From Paramylibacter kogurei (GTDB lineage Bacteria > Pseudomonadota > Alphaproteobacteria > Rhodobacterales > Rhodobacteraceae), in assembly GCF_002742285.1 (NCBI RefSeq), contig NZ_MDGM01000012.1, positions 868,001 through 932,000 on the forward strand: a DNA stretch of 64,000 bases, in the 5' to 3' direction. This document shows, one piece after another, positions 40,375 through 49,665 of the stretch. The stretch's first letter is position 1; each line of letters begins with the position of its first letter. The position numbers and the translations under genes were made by a program. The notes beneath the pieces were generated by a model that ran no database searches, was not told where the DNA came from, and saw nothing but the letters and a program-made list of their open reading frames with translations.

Positions 40375-40497
40375 ATGTTGAAGTCAATCTATGCACTAAT
40401 GACACGCAATCCCGACAGCGCAGCCGAAGATTACATCGGTTTCGCAGCACTTTTCGTTATCGTTGTGGTTGGATTGAACCTGCCCGCTGTTTTGTAA
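40375..40497 (+). CDS. 40-residue single-pass membrane peptide
   Basis: Small protein starting MLKSIYALMTRNPDSAAEDY, followed by one hydrophobic segment rich in Val, Ile and Leu (about 21-37) and ending PAVL. AGGA precedes the ATG. It stands alone, with an upstream inverted repeat (TTTGTTCC at 40293 and GGAACAAA at 40332) and a strong terminator 88 bases after its stop, so it has the layout of an independent transcription unit. No family recognised. Confidence 0.55.
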   Translation: MLKSIYALMTRNPDSAAEDYIGFAALFVIVVVGLNLPAVL

Positions 40498-40584
40498 TTC
40501 AGTTTCCGCCTGCGGTCTGGCCGAACCCTTTTTTACCTCGGGGGTGAGATTGTTTTTAATCTTGGCATTGGCCGACATGACTTG

Positions 40585-40616
40585 CCGCGCTTGGTTTATC
40601 CAAGCGCGGTTTTTTT
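40585..40616 (+). terminator. Strong rho-independent terminator
   Basis: CCGCGCTTGG (40585-40594) pairs with CCAAGCGCGG (40600-40609) around a TTTAT loop, followed by seven T residues. It closes the transcript carrying the 40-residue ORF. The 88 bases between stop and hairpin hold no further ORF and could be a structured 3' UTR. Confidence 0.92.
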
Positions 40617-41067
40617 ATGCGCTTTCAGATTGGATCGCATCATCGAATGCGGCTAATGTAGCATCAAATGCCAACATGATGGATGCGTGGCGGTTCCGAT
40701 AATCTTTGGCAGATTCCAAAACGATTAGATCCGCAAACGGGGCATCAGGGACGGGGCCGTTTTGGGTTAACATTTCAAACAACTGATCGCGTCCAGTTTC
40801 AATTTCATCACGTGTGCGACCAATGATATTGGCGCCCACGACAGATGCAGATGCTTGCCCCAAGGCGCAGGCTTTCACGTCTTGTGAAAATGCGCTGATA
40901 ACGCCGTCTTTGACATCAAGCGCAACCTGAATGTTAGAACCACAAAGCGGCGATCGCTTTTTCGCCATGCCCATCGGTGCAACCAATGGATCGGTATGGG
41001 GAATTGCCGCTGCAAGCGCAAGAATGCGTTTTGAATAGAGCTTGATCAGGTCGGTTGTATCAGACAT
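40615..41067 (-). CDS. SufU/IscU-like Fe-S scaffold with altered ligands
   Basis: 150-residue protein of the NifU N-terminal (COG0822) family. It has SPLCGSNIQVALDV and FSQDVKACALGQASASV, matching the first and third SufU ligand loops (Cys 42 and Cys 67). The positions of the SufU Asp (CGD) and last Cys (RVKCATLAW) read Ser 44 and His 127 (RNRHASIML), so two of four metal ligands are changed. It may be a carrier or sulfur acceptor rather than a standard scaffold. Located away from the suf operon and divergent from hisI. Confidence 0.82.
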   Translation of the reverse strand: MSDTTDLIKLYSKRILALAAAIPHTDPLVAPMGMAKKRSPLCGSNIQVALDVKDGVISAFSQDVKACALGQASASVVGANIIGRTRDEIETGRDQLFEMLTQNGPVPDAPFADLIVLESAKDYRNRHASIMLAFDATLAAFDDAIQSESA

Positions 41068-41143
41068 ATGAATTCGCTTTGCAGATTGGTGTTCATTCCC
41101 TAATTAGAGAGTGAAATCGGAATTGAAAAGTGCGAGGGCGGTT

Positions 41144-41512
41144 ATGGCAGCGGAATTTGACATAGAAACACTTAAATTTGATGACGCGGGGTTGATCCCA
41201 GCCATTGCACAACAACACGACACGGGCGAAGTGTTGATGATGGCTTGGATGAACCGAGAGTCATTAAAGGCAACTTTGACAACGAAACAAGTAACCTATT
41301 GGTCGCGGTCGCGCCAAGAGCTCTGGCGCAAGGGGGCAACGTCTGGGCATATGCAGACGTTAAAGTCATTGCGGATCGATTGTGATCGCGATTGTATTTT
41401 GATGCTGATTGATCAGATAGGCGCGGCGTGCCACACGATGCGACGCCATTGTTTTTATACAGATGTCACAAATGGAAACGAAGTAGAGCTGATATCACCG
41501 ATGGAGCCGTGA
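41144..41512 (+). CDS. hisI: Phosphoribosyl-AMP cyclohydrolase
   Basis: Third step of histidine synthesis, opening the adenine ring of phosphoribosyl-AMP. 122 residues, single-domain form (no HisE part). [36 protein letters not shown] and [11 protein letters not shown] give the expected zinc and magnesium sites. The ATG at 41144 with GAGGG upstream is preferred to a GTG 33 bases earlier. Confidence 0.96.
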   Translation: MAAEFDIETLKFDDAGLIPAIAQQHDTGEVLMMAWMNRESLKATLTTKQVTYWSRSRQELWRKGATSGHMQTLKSLRIDCDRDCILMLIDQIGAACHTMRRHCFYTDVTNGNEVELISPMEP

Positions 41513-41540
41513 TGCCGCGTTTCTGGCAATGTCGCGATTT

Positions 41541-41560
41541 GGATATTTAAGCAAAATGGA
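41541..41560 (+). repeat. 20-bp intergenic motif, copy 2
   Basis: GGATATTTAAGCAAAATGGA in the 50-base gap between the converging hisI and gluQ genes. The flanks (GATTT before, GAT after) also match copy 1. Confidence 0.65.
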
Positions 41561-41562
41561 GA

Positions 41563-42429
41563 TTAGGCATTTGTATCAAAAAGCGCGCGGAGCATTGCGG
41601 GGCTGAAACCCTTGTGGCGATAGGATTGTATTGCCATCGCATCATATCGTTTGGCCAAACGTTTCCCGTTTTCATCGCGGATCAATTTGTGATGACGATA
41701 GATCGGTGTGTGAAGCCCAAGCAAATTTTGCAAAAGAATGTGAATTTTTGTGGCATCAAACAAATCATACCCACGTGTTACATGAGTAATATTTTGTGCA
41801 TGATCATCGATGACAACAGCGAGGTGATAGCTTGTCGCGATATCTTTGCGTGCCAGTACGATATCTCCGATTTTGTTGATCAATTCATTCGCGTCAAAGC
41901 GGATTGATCCTGTTTCCTGATTTGGGCCAATTCCGATTTCATTGAATGTGAAGTAGGTTTTAGTCAACGTTTCAATCGCGCGGGCCATATCAAGACGCAG
42001 GGCAGCATTATTTGGAATTTCGCGGCGGGGTTTGTTGCGACATGTTCCTGGATAGATGATCCCGTCTGGGCCAAGAATTTGTTCGCCGTCTTCCTGTGGG
42101 GCGGAGGCGATTGCGATGTCTTTGCGCGTGCAATCACACGCATAAAGCAAGCCGCGATCCCAAAGCGATTGTATGGCGTTTTGATAGGCATTGGTGCGTT
42201 CTGATTGGCGCATAACAGGCGTTTCCCACGTGATGCCAAGCCAAGCCAGATCATCAAAGATGGCGTTTTCAAATTCTGTTTTGCATCGCGTTTGATCGAT
42301 GTCTTCGATGCGAAGTAAAAATTCACCACCGCCTTGCATTGCGCAATCATATGCGGTGAGCGCAGAATAAGCATGCCCAAGATGTAATAGCCCTGTCGGA
42401 GACGGGGCGAAGCGTTCGCGAATGATCAT
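41563..42429 (-). CDS. gluQ: Glutamyl-Q tRNA(Asp) synthetase
   Basis: Attaches glutamate to the queuosine base at position 34 of tRNA-Asp. 288 residues: a glutamyl-tRNA synthetase catalytic core without the anticodon-binding domain, with HLGH (16-19), FLLRIEDIDQTR, zinc-type cysteines in CDCTRK and YPGTC, and KRLAKR in place of KMSKS. 23 bases after trmFO on the same strand, so probably cotranscribed. Confidence 0.95.
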   Translation of the reverse strand: MIIRERFAPSPTGLLHLGHAYSALTAYDCAMQGGGEFLLRIEDIDQTRCKTEFENAIFDDLAWLGITWETPVMRQSERTNAYQNAIQSLWDRGLLYACDCTRKDIAIASAPQEDGEQILGPDGIIYPGTCRNKPRREIPNNAALRLDMARAIETLTKTYFTFNEIGIGPNQETGSIRFDANELINKIGDIVLARKDIATSYHLAVVIDDHAQNITHVTRGYDLFDATKIHILLQNLLGLHTPIYRHHKLIRDENGKRLAKRYDAMAIQSYRHKGFSPAMLRALFDTNA

Positions 42430-42452
42430 ATCGCGACCCTAGAATGGGGTGA

Positions 42453-43799
42453 TTATGACTGCAACCATGCTGTCCAATCGGATTTCGCACGATCTGTGTA
42501 TGCTTTGTAACGTGTGGCGCGATTGCGACGCCCGCCTTTGATATTTTCAACAGGGGGGAAAAGACCGAAATTAACGTTCATTGGTTGAAACGTTTTTGCA
42601 TCCGCACCGCCAGTGATATGTGTGATCAAAGCACCCATCGCGGTTGTGTTTAGTGGTGATTGCAATGGCTTACCCAAAGATTCAGCCACCGCCAAACGCC
42701 CAGCAAGAAGCCCCATCGCAGCACTTTCAACATATCCTTCTACGCCAGTAATCTGCCCCGCAAAACGGATATTTGGGCGCGATTTCAGGCGCATTTGATC
42801 ATCCAGTAATCTGGGCGAATTGATAAATGTATTGCGATGGATGCCACCAAGGCGTGCGAATTTCGCGTTTTCCAAGCCTGGTATCATGGATAAAACGCGT
42901 GCCTGTTCGGCGTATTTCATCTTGGTCTGAAATCCAACGATATTAAAAAGCGTTCCAAGCGCATTATCACGACGAAGCTGTACCACCGCATGTGCTTTGA
43001 TATCGGGTTGGTGCGGATTGGTCAGTCCAACGGGTTTCATCGGACCAAAGCGAAGCGTTTCGCGACCACGTTCGGCCATCACTTCGATGGGTAAACAGCC
43101 ATCAAAATAGGGCGTGTCTTTTTCCCAATCCTTGAATTCTGTTTTTTCGGCGGACAGTAACGCATCGATGAATGACTCGTAGGTTTCTTTGTCCATCGGG
43201 CAATTCAGATATGCGGTGCGTTCTTCTTCGGTGTCGCCCTTGTCATAGCGTGATTGCATCCATGCTTTGGACATATCAATGCTATCGGCGTAAACGATGG
43301 GCGCGATGGCATCAAAAAACGCAAGTGAATCTTGGTCGGTTTGTTTCAAGATTGATGCGGCAAGAGATTGCGACGTCAGCGGCCCCGTTGCGATAATGGT
43401 TTGGCCCCAATCATCGCTTGGGATTTGTGTGATTTCAGTGCGATCAATCGTAACCAACGGATGATTGGTCAGCCGATCGGTGACAGCGGCGGAAAACGCA
43501 TCGCGATCAACGGCAAGTGCAGAACCCGCGGGCAGGGCATGAGCATCGCCCATTTCCATGATCAAACTGTTGGCCGCGCGCATTTCCCAATGCAATAAAC
43601 CAACGGCGTTTGATTCATCATCATCAGAGCGAAACGAATTGGAACAAACCAATTCAGCCAAATCTGTCGTTTGATGGGCAAAGGTTTCAACTTTGCCGCG
43701 CATTTCATGAATGATCACGGGAATGCCCGCGTTAACGATTTGCCAAGCGGCCTCTGATCCGGCCATACCGCCGCCGATGATGTGAATAGGATTTGTCAT
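42453..43799 (-). CDS. trmFO: Folate-dependent tRNA m5U54 methyltransferase
   Basis: Makes ribothymidine 54 in tRNA with methylene-tetrahydrofolate and FAD. 448 residues: dinucleotide fold [41 protein letters not shown]-like [25 protein letters not shown] and the C-terminal VNFGLFPP. Complete. Confidence 0.97.
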   Translation of the reverse strand: MTNPIHIIGGGMAGSEAAWQIVNAGIPVIIHEMRGKVETFAHQTTDLAELVCSNSFRSDDDESNAVGLLHWEMRAANSLIMEMGDAHALPAGSALAVDRDAFSAAVTDRLTNHPLVTIDRTEITQIPSDDWGQTIIATGPLTSQSLAASILKQTDQDSLAFFDAIAPIVYADSIDMSKAWMQSRYDKGDTEEERTAYLNCPMDKETYESFIDALLSAEKTEFKDWEKDTPYFDGCLPIEVMAERGRETLRFGPMKPVGLTNPHQPDIKAHAVVQLRRDNALGTLFNIVGFQTKMKYAEQARVLSMIPGLENAKFARLGGIHRNTFINSPRLLDDQMRLKSRPNIRFAGQITGVEGYVESAAMGLLAGRLAVAESLGKPLQSPLNTTAMGALITHITGGADAKTFQPMNVNFGLFPPVENIKGGRRNRATRYKAYTDRAKSDWTAWLQS

Positions 43800-43831
43800 A
43801 GGCGCGGTTTATGCCAGTCCTGCGCAAAAGA

Positions 43832-43856
43832 AAAGGGGCCGCGATGCGACCCCTTT
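43832..43856 (-). terminator. Terminator of the outer membrane protein gene
   Basis: AAAGGGG-C-CGC and GCG-A-CCCCTTT (43832-43855) form a nearly perfect stem; on the minus strand it is followed by TTTTCTTTT. It separates this gene from trmFO. Confidence 0.8.
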
Positions 43857-43883
43857 GAATATTACTAATTCTTTGTTTGCGAA

Positions 43884-44597
43884 TTAAATCGCGCCCAGAA
43901 TATCAGTAAATGCCGCGATTGGTGCGAATTTTTCGTTGCTTGGGCCAAAGTTGTATTTCACGCCAACGTATGTTGATGTTGAACTTTCGCCCTCTGCAGA
44001 AAGACGTGTAACGCCAGCTTCTAGAGTGACACCACTGTTTGCGATGTCATACCCAAGATCAACACCGTAAACTTCGACATCGCCGTCCAAAGAAGCAAAA
44101 TTTGCAGTCGCGTTCAGACCAAAGTTGAATGTGTAGCCAGCTTCTAGCCCCAAAACTACCAAATCTTCGTCGAATGCGCTTGCCGCACCAAGTTGGAATT
44201 TGGCGTTGTATTTGTTGTTGTCAAAGCCGGTGATGATACCGTATTCGCTCACATCATCGCCCAAAAATTCATCAAGATCAGTGTTTGCTAAATACAAACC
44301 AGATTGGAATTCTTCGCTGATTGCGAAACCCAAGGCCAATTGTGTACGGCCAACAGTTTCAGAAATGCCACCAGCAGACAAACGAGTCGCTTTGTGTGAC
44401 AGTTCGCCCAAATATGATTCATGGCGCAAACCAGCGGCAAGATCCAAAACGGTTACATTGATGCCCGCATCGTCAAGCGTGCCGCCCATGCCGTCTTTTT
44501 TGATACCGATAGATGCGAAAGAAAGTTCCGCAGCCTGAGAGAAAGAAGAAGTTGCCATCGCGATTGCAGCAACAGAGAGGAGGAGAGTTTTGTTCAT
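43884..44597 (-). CDS. Small outer membrane beta-barrel protein
   Basis: 237 residues with a signal peptide (about 1-22, ending SQAAE) and alternating hydrophobic and polar strands throughout (for example FGLNATANFASLDGDVEVYGVDLGYDI, STSTYVGVKYNFG), as in small barrels of 8 to 10 strands. Acidic loops. No family name can be given; porin-like fold is inferred. Start at 44597 chosen for AAGGAA eight bases upstream and the clear signal peptide. Confidence 0.75.
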   Translation of the reverse strand: MNKTLLLSVAAIAMATSSFSQAAELSFASIGIKKDGMGGTLDDAGINVTVLDLAAGLRHESYLGELSHKATRLSAGGISETVGRTQLALGFAISEEFQSGLYLANTDLDEFLGDDVSEYGIITGFDNNKYNAKFQLGAASAFDEDLVVLGLEAGYTFNFGLNATANFASLDGDVEVYGVDLGYDIANSGVTLEAGVTRLSAEGESSTSTYVGVKYNFGPSNEKFAPIAAFTDILGAI

Positions 44598-44752
44598 TTG
44601 TGTATTCCTTTGATAATGATGGGGAAATGTCATGCATTTCGACCCATCACAATCCAAAAATATGTTTAGAAAAACCTGTGATTTTTCTTTTGCATTTTTG
44701 CAACTATTTTAACGCGACTTGCGAATTTTTAACTCGCATATCACGACAGTGA

Positions 44753-45127
44753 TTACGATTTATCGACAGATAAACCACCTGCACCTTTTGAGAATAGGAT
44801 CAAAAATCCACCCGCAAGCGCGATGTTTTTCAACATGCCATTCATATCGGCAATACCGTGGTAAAGCACACCCGTAACAACACAAAATGCTGCCAATGCG
44901 ATGGCGATCAGGCGTGTTTGAAACCCAACGATAATTGCAATACCGCCCAACAGTTCAAATAACATCACGGGCCATGCCAAAAATCCCATGCCAGGCAATT
45001 GAGTTTCAATAAAACCGCCAAATCCAGCGGCGCCCATCATTGTAATTTTTGAATATCCCGCGAATGCGAAAAGAAGCCCTAGCAAGATACGACCAACCGG
45101 GTGCGCATATGAATTGAGTTGTGTCAT
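44753..45127 (-). CDS. DoxX family membrane protein
   Basis: 124 residues with four predicted membrane helices; PVGRILLGLLFAFAGYSKI at the start and ELLGGIAIIVGFQTRLIAIALAAF are typical of DoxX/SURF4-like proteins. The biochemical role of most members is unknown; some act in quinone or thiol redox stress. Lies 110 bases downstream of gyrA on the same strand, with a leader hairpin just before it. Confidence 0.9.
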   Translation of the reverse strand: MTQLNSYAHPVGRILLGLLFAFAGYSKITMMGAAGFGGFIETQLPGMGFLAWPVMLFELLGGIAIIVGFQTRLIAIALAAFCVVTGVLYHGIADMNGMLKNIALAGGFLILFSKGAGGLSVDKS

Positions 45128-45144
45128 GAGTATTTCCTTTGATT

Positions 45145-45180
45145 GATTTGTTTTGCGTTTGCTAACGCAGGGAACAAATC
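45145..45180 (-). promoter_or_regulatory. Inverted repeat before the DoxX gene
   Basis: Nested arms GATTTGTT/AACAAATC (45145-45152 and 45173-45180) and TGCGT/ACGCA (45154-45158 and 45165-45169) form a long hairpin ending 18 bases upstream of the start. There is no T-run, so it reads as an operator or leader structure rather than a terminator. Confidence 0.45.
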
Positions 45181-45237
45181 AAAACAAAGGTTATTGTTGA
45201 TACAAACTGTTCACGATATTGCGACAATCGCCGAGGG

Positions 45238-47988
45238 TTATTCCCCCGACGATTGGTCTGTTTCTACAGGCGTTTCTTGTGCATCGGCATCAATGACGTC
45301 TTCTTCCGACGTTTCCGCGATATAGGCCACGGACACAACTTTTTCGCCATCTTTGGTATTAAACACTGTTACACCAGATGATGAACGCCCTTGGCGTGAA
45401 ATGCCAGAAACGGGACAGCGGATCGATTGACCGGTGGATGTGGCGAGCATGATCTGATCCTCGTCCTCCACGGTGAATGCGGCCACGATTTTATCATCGC
45501 GGCGCGACAGGTTGGCCGCCGCAACGCCCATACCACCACGACCAGAGACGCGATATTCATGCGCGGATGATCGTTTGCCAAACCCGCCAGCGGTGATGGT
45601 TAAAATCCAATCTTCCATCGCGGCCAATTCTTCGTAGCGTTCGGTTGAAAGTTCACCCGCATCCGATGCAACTTCGCCGCCTTCTTCGCCCGTCAATGCG
45701 CGGCGCATTTTGAAATAGGCATTGCGTTCATCCGCCGTGGCATCAACGTGGCGGATCACGGCCATGGATACGACGTTGTCGCCATCAGCCAATCGAATGC
45801 CACGCACACCAGATGAATCGCGTCCTTTGAACACGCGCACATCAGTGATCGGGAAACGGATGGCCTTGCCCAACGAAGTCGTGAGCAAGAAATCATCGGC
45901 TTCTGTTGCAATGCGCACATTGACGATTGAAACGCCTTCGGACAGTTTCATCGCGATTTTACCGTTTGCCTTCACATTGGTGAAATCAGACAGCGCATTG
46001 CGGCGCACGCCCCCATCAGATGTGGCAAATACAATGTGCATATTGCCCCATTCATCCTCTGGCACATCAATTGGCATTAGTGCGGCAATGGACACGCCCT
46101 GTTGGATTGGCAACAGGTTCACAATCGCCTTGCCCTTGGCATTGCGCCCGGCAAGCGGCAGGCGCCATGTTTTCAACGTGTAAACCATACCGTCGGTGGT
46201 AAAGAACAACAGGGCGGTGTGAGTATTGGCCACAAACATGTTGGACACGAAATCATCGTCCTTGGTCGACATGCCTTGCAAACCTTTGCCGCCGCGTGCT
46301 TGTGCACGGAATTCGGCAAGGTTTGTGCGTTTGATGTAGCCACCATTGGTGATGGTGACGACCATGTCTTCTTTCTCGATCAGATCTTCGTCGTCCATGT
46401 CCCCAGACCAGTCAACGATTTCGGTGCGCCGTGGCACCGCAAATTTTTCCTTAACTTCGCGAAGCTCGTCAGAAATGATCGCCATTATCCGTTCGCGCGA
46501 ACGCAGGATATCCAGATAATCTGTGATCTTGCCCGACAATTCTTGTAATTCATCCGTCACTTCTTGCACACCAATTGCGGTTAGGCGTTGCAAACGCAAT
46601 TCAAGAATTGCACGCGCTTGAACTTCGGACAGGTTATATGTGCCATCGTCGTTCATCGTGTGGCTAGGATCGTCGATCAGCTTGATATATTGCGCGATGT
46701 CTTGGGCAGGCCAGCGGCGAGTCATCAATTTTTCACGCGCTTCGGCTGGATCGTTCGAGCTTCGGATCGTTTGAACGATTTCATCGACATTGGTAACGGC
46801 CACGGCCAAGCCACACAAAATGTGGCTGCGCTCGCGTGCTTTGCGCAGTTCAAATGCGGTGCGGCGTGCCACGACTTCTTCGCGGAAACTGATGAAATAA
46901 TCGAGGAACTTAAACAGCGTCAACTGTTCAGGGCGCCCACCATTGAGCGCGAGCATGTTACAGCCAAACGACGTTTGCAGTGGGGTAAAGCGGAACAACT
47001 GGTTCAACACCACCTCTGCCGTTGCATCGCGTTTCAGTTCAACAACTACACGCACGCCAACACGATCGGATTCATCTTGGACATGGGCGATACCTTCGAT
47101 TTTTTTATCACGGGATAATTCCGCGATCTTTTCGATCATGGTTGCCTTGTTCACCTGATATGGGATTTCATCAATGACAATCGCATAACGATCCTTGCGG
47201 ATTTCTTCCACACGGGTTTTGGCGCGAATGATTACGCTTCCGCGCCCCTCGGTATAGGCCTTGGCCGCACCAGAGCGCCCCAAAATGATACCGCCCGTTG
47301 GAAAATCAGGGGCAGGGACGAATTGCATCAAGCGTGAACTGTCCATGTCCGGGTCTTCGATCAACGCAAGTGTCGCATCAATCACCTCGCCAAGGTTATG
47401 TGGCGGGATATTTGTGGCCATACCCACCGCGATACCACCAGCGCCGTTGACCAGCATATTGGGATAACGCGCAGGCAGAACCGTGGGTTCACGTTCCTTA
47501 CCATCATAGTTATCTTGGAAATTAACCGTGTCTTTGTCGATATCTTCCAACAGAAATTCGGTTGGCTTATCAAGCCGCGCCTCTGTGTAACGCATCGCAG
47601 CGGCATTATCGCCATCCATCGAGCCAAAGTTACCCTGACCATCGATCAAGGGCAGGGACATGGAAAAATCCTGTGCCATACGTACAAGCGCATCGTAAAT
47701 CGCGCTGTCACCATGTGGGTGAAAGCTCCCCATCACGTCACCGACGGATTTCGCGGCCTTACGATAGGATTTATTGTGGGTATAACCATTTTTATGCATC
47801 GCATATAAAATGCGGCGGTGAACAGGTTTCAAACCATCGCGCAAATCGGGAATTGCGCGGCTGACAATCACGCTCATTGCGTAATCCAGATAGGAGGTTT
47901 TCATTTCCTCTTCGATGGAAATATTTGGCCCATCAAAGACTGGTTTTTCAGGGGTGTCGTCCTGTGGAATATCTGTTTCGTCGCTCAC
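45238..47988 (-). CDS. gyrA: DNA gyrase subunit A
   Basis: Breaks and rejoins DNA for negative supercoiling. 916 residues: winged-helix and tower domains with the catalytic Tyr 134 (AMRYTEARL), the quinolone region [10 protein letters not shown] with the usual Ser 95 and Asp 99, and a six-bladed C-terminal domain with the GyrA box-like GRGGKGLQG. An acidic tail ends the protein. Complete; no acquired quinolone-resistance change at the two main positions. Confidence 0.98.
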   Translation of the reverse strand: MSDETDIPQDDTPEKPVFDGPNISIEEEMKTSYLDYAMSVIVSRAIPDLRDGLKPVHRRILYAMHKNGYTHNKSYRKAAKSVGDVMGSFHPHGDSAIYDALVRMAQDFSMSLPLIDGQGNFGSMDGDNAAAMRYTEARLDKPTEFLLEDIDKDTVNFQDNYDGKEREPTVLPARYPNMLVNGAGGIAVGMATNIPPHNLGEVIDATLALIEDPDMDSSRLMQFVPAPDFPTGGIILGRSGAAKAYTEGRGSVIIRAKTRVEEIRKDRYAIVIDEIPYQVNKATMIEKIAELSRDKKIEGIAHVQDESDRVGVRVVVELKRDATAEVVLNQLFRFTPLQTSFGCNMLALNGGRPEQLTLFKFLDYFISFREEVVARRTAFELRKARERSHILCGLAVAVTNVDEIVQTIRSSNDPAEAREKLMTRRWPAQDIAQYIKLIDDPSHTMNDDGTYNLSEVQARAILELRLQRLTAIGVQEVTDELQELSGKITDYLDILRSRERIMAIISDELREVKEKFAVPRRTEIVDWSGDMDDEDLIEKEDMVVTITNGGYIKRTNLAEFRAQARGGKGLQGMSTKDDDFVSNMFVANTHTALLFFTTDGMVYTLKTWRLPLAGRNAKGKAIVNLLPIQQGVSIAALMPIDVPEDEWGNMHIVFATSDGGVRRNALSDFTNVKANGKIAMKLSEGVSIVNVRIATEADDFLLTTSLGKAIRFPITDVRVFKGRDSSGVRGIRLADGDNVVSMAVIRHVDATADERNAYFKMRRALTGEEGGEVASDAGELSTERYEELAAMEDWILTITAGGFGKRSSAHEYRVSGRGGMGVAAANLSRRDDKIVAAFTVEDEDQIMLATSTGQSIRCPVSGISRQGRSSSGVTVFNTKDGEKVVSVAYIAETSEEDVIDADAQETPVETDQSSGE

Positions 47989-48210
47989 GGATTATCGCCT
48001 GTTTTGCTTTTCTATATGTTGTGGGAATTTGTATCAGACATTCCCATAAACCGCAATGATTTGTGGTTTTAAATCTGTTACACGCTTTGGATAAATTATG
48101 CCAAGAATTTTGGTGGCATTGTGATGTGTAAGGCGTTGATAATACGCACAATTAGCAGATTGCGTGCAAGCGATTGATGGGTTGTTCACGTGCTGATGTT
48201 CGCGAAAACA

Positions 48211-48237
48211 AAAAAGGCCCCTGAAAAGGAGCCTTTG
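48211..48237 (-). terminator. Terminator of ssb
   Basis: AAAGGC-CCCT/AGGA-GCCTTT stem (48213-48236) with a GAAA-like loop; on the minus strand TTTTTTGTTTT follows. Confidence 0.85.
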
Positions 48238-48257
48238 TCACATTGTTTTTGGATCAC

Positions 48258-48743
48258 CTAGAACGGGATATCGTCATCCATATCGTTGCTTGACGATGCA
48301 GGTGCGCTGTAGCCACCGCTGCCACCTTGGCCACCCGTCATTGGGTCTTGTTGGCCATAGCCACCGCCGCCTTGGCCGCCACCGTCACCAGAACGCCCAT
48401 CCAGCATGGTGAGAGTGCCATTGAACCCTTGCAAGACCACTTCTGTGGAATAACGGTCGTTGCCTGATTGGTCCTGCCATTTGCGTGTTTGCAGTTGGCC
48501 TTCTACGAATACTTTGCTGCCTTTGCGCAGGTATTGTTCGCACACGCGCACCAAACCTTCGCTAAACACGGAAACGGTGTGCCATTCGGTTTTTTCACGA
48601 CGCTCGCCTGTGTTTTTATCACGCCAGTTTTCCGACGTTGCGATACGCAAGTTGCATACTTTGCCGCCATTTTGGAATGTGCGCACCTCTGGGTCAGCGC
48701 CCAAATTGCCGATAAGCATTACTTTGTTCAATGATCCAGCCAT
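48258..48743 (-). CDS. ssb: Single-stranded DNA-binding protein
   Basis: 161 residues: OB fold (1 to about 110; [36 protein letters not shown]), a Gly/Gln-rich linker and the acidic tip DDDIPF that recruits partner proteins. Standard bacterial SSB of replication and repair. No LexA box seen in its 179-base upstream gap. Confidence 0.98.
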   Translation of the reverse strand: MAGSLNKVMLIGNLGADPEVRTFQNGGKVCNLRIATSENWRDKNTGERREKTEWHTVSVFSEGLVRVCEQYLRKGSKVFVEGQLQTRKWQDQSGNDRYSTEVVLQGFNGTLTMLDGRSGDGGGQGGGGYGQQDPMTGGQGGSGGYSAPASSSNDMDDDIPF

Positions 48744-48922
48744 AATTTCATCCCTCGTGCGAATCCAAATAAGTTATTAACCATAGCGTTTAGCCAAGAA
48801 TGAACCAATGATCAAAACGTAAAAATTCCCCTAATGCCCAGAGGCATTTCATCAATTACTGGTATTGTTGGCATTTTCCCCGTATATGTTTTGCAATTCA
48901 GAGGCTGAAAAAAGATTCTTTT

Positions 48923-49483
48923 ATGATTTTGCGAAACTTTATTGCGACTGTTGTATCCGTTTCAATCTTACCCATTGCAGGGTCGGCCACTGGTCTGTCG
49001 GAAAAGCATAAGTTGTTGATTGATAAGCGTTTATCGAAACAATATAACAATTCAGCGCGGCTTTTGCCTAATTCAACCAAGATCAATTACGAAACCATTC
49101 CAAGCTATCGTGGCAAATACAAAGGCGTGTACAAACCAATGGCAGAGGCTGCGGCGCGCAAACACGGCATCCCCGTTGATTTGTTCAATCGCCTCGTTCA
49201 ACAAGAAAGCAATTGGAACCCACGCGCCAAATCACATGCGGGCGCGATTGGTTTGGCACAGTTGATGCCGTTTACCGCAAAAACGCTGGGCGTTAATCCA
49301 CGTGACCCTGAACAAAACCTTGATGGCGGGGCGCGTTATTTAAAACAGCAATATCGCAAATTTGGATCGTGGCGTTTGGCATTGGCCGCGTATAACGCAG
49401 GGCCTGGTGCAGTGGAAAAATATTCTGGCATCCCGCCATATCGCGAAACACGCAATTATGTGAAAAAGATCATGGGGCATTGA
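48923..49483 (+). CDS. Lytic transglycosylase (SLT domain)
   Basis: 186 residues with a signal peptide (about 1-21) and an SLT domain from about 70: [22 protein letters not shown] with the catalytic Glu, [12 protein letters not shown] and [12 protein letters not shown]. Cleaves murein glycan strands with formation of anhydromuramic ends. Size fits small family 1 enzymes. Monocistronic. Confidence 0.93.
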   Translation: MILRNFIATVVSVSILPIAGSATGLSEKHKLLIDKRLSKQYNNSARLLPNSTKINYETIPSYRGKYKGVYKPMAEAAARKHGIPVDLFNRLVQQESNWNPRAKSHAGAIGLAQLMPFTAKTLGVNPRDPEQNLDGGARYLKQQYRKFGSWRLALAAYNAGPGAVEKYSGIPPYRETRNYVKKIMGH

Positions 49484-49557
49484 TTTCGTAATTTATATAT
49501 TACAAACAATGCGCTAATGCATCTAGTTAATCCTAGGTAACATATAACTTTTAATTG

Positions 49558-49578
49558 AATTATTACATCGTAATAATT
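49558..49578. repeat. Perfect palindrome upstream of uvrA
   Basis: AATTATTAC-ATC-GTAATAATT, arms of nine bases, 88 bases before uvrA in a very AT-rich stretch. Could be an operator or simply AT-rich promoter DNA. Confidence 0.5.
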
Positions 49579-49585
49579 TATTAAT

Positions 49586-49600
49586 GTTCTGCTTGTGTTC
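49586..49600 (+). promoter_or_regulatory. LexA (SOS) box before uvrA
   Basis: GTTC-N7-GTTC, the direct repeat bound by LexA in alphaproteobacteria, 66 bases upstream of the uvrA start. uvrA is a typical member of that regulon. Confidence 0.75.
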
Positions 49601-49665
49601 CGCGTGTTTCATTGCCATCTTAGACATATTGATTTACAGGTCGCACAGGTATCAAGGGCAGGCAT

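Noticed and set aside
46102..47118. Plus-strand frames of up to 176 residues inside gyrA
   Set aside because: gyrA is intact on the minus strand; these frames have no start signals or motifs.
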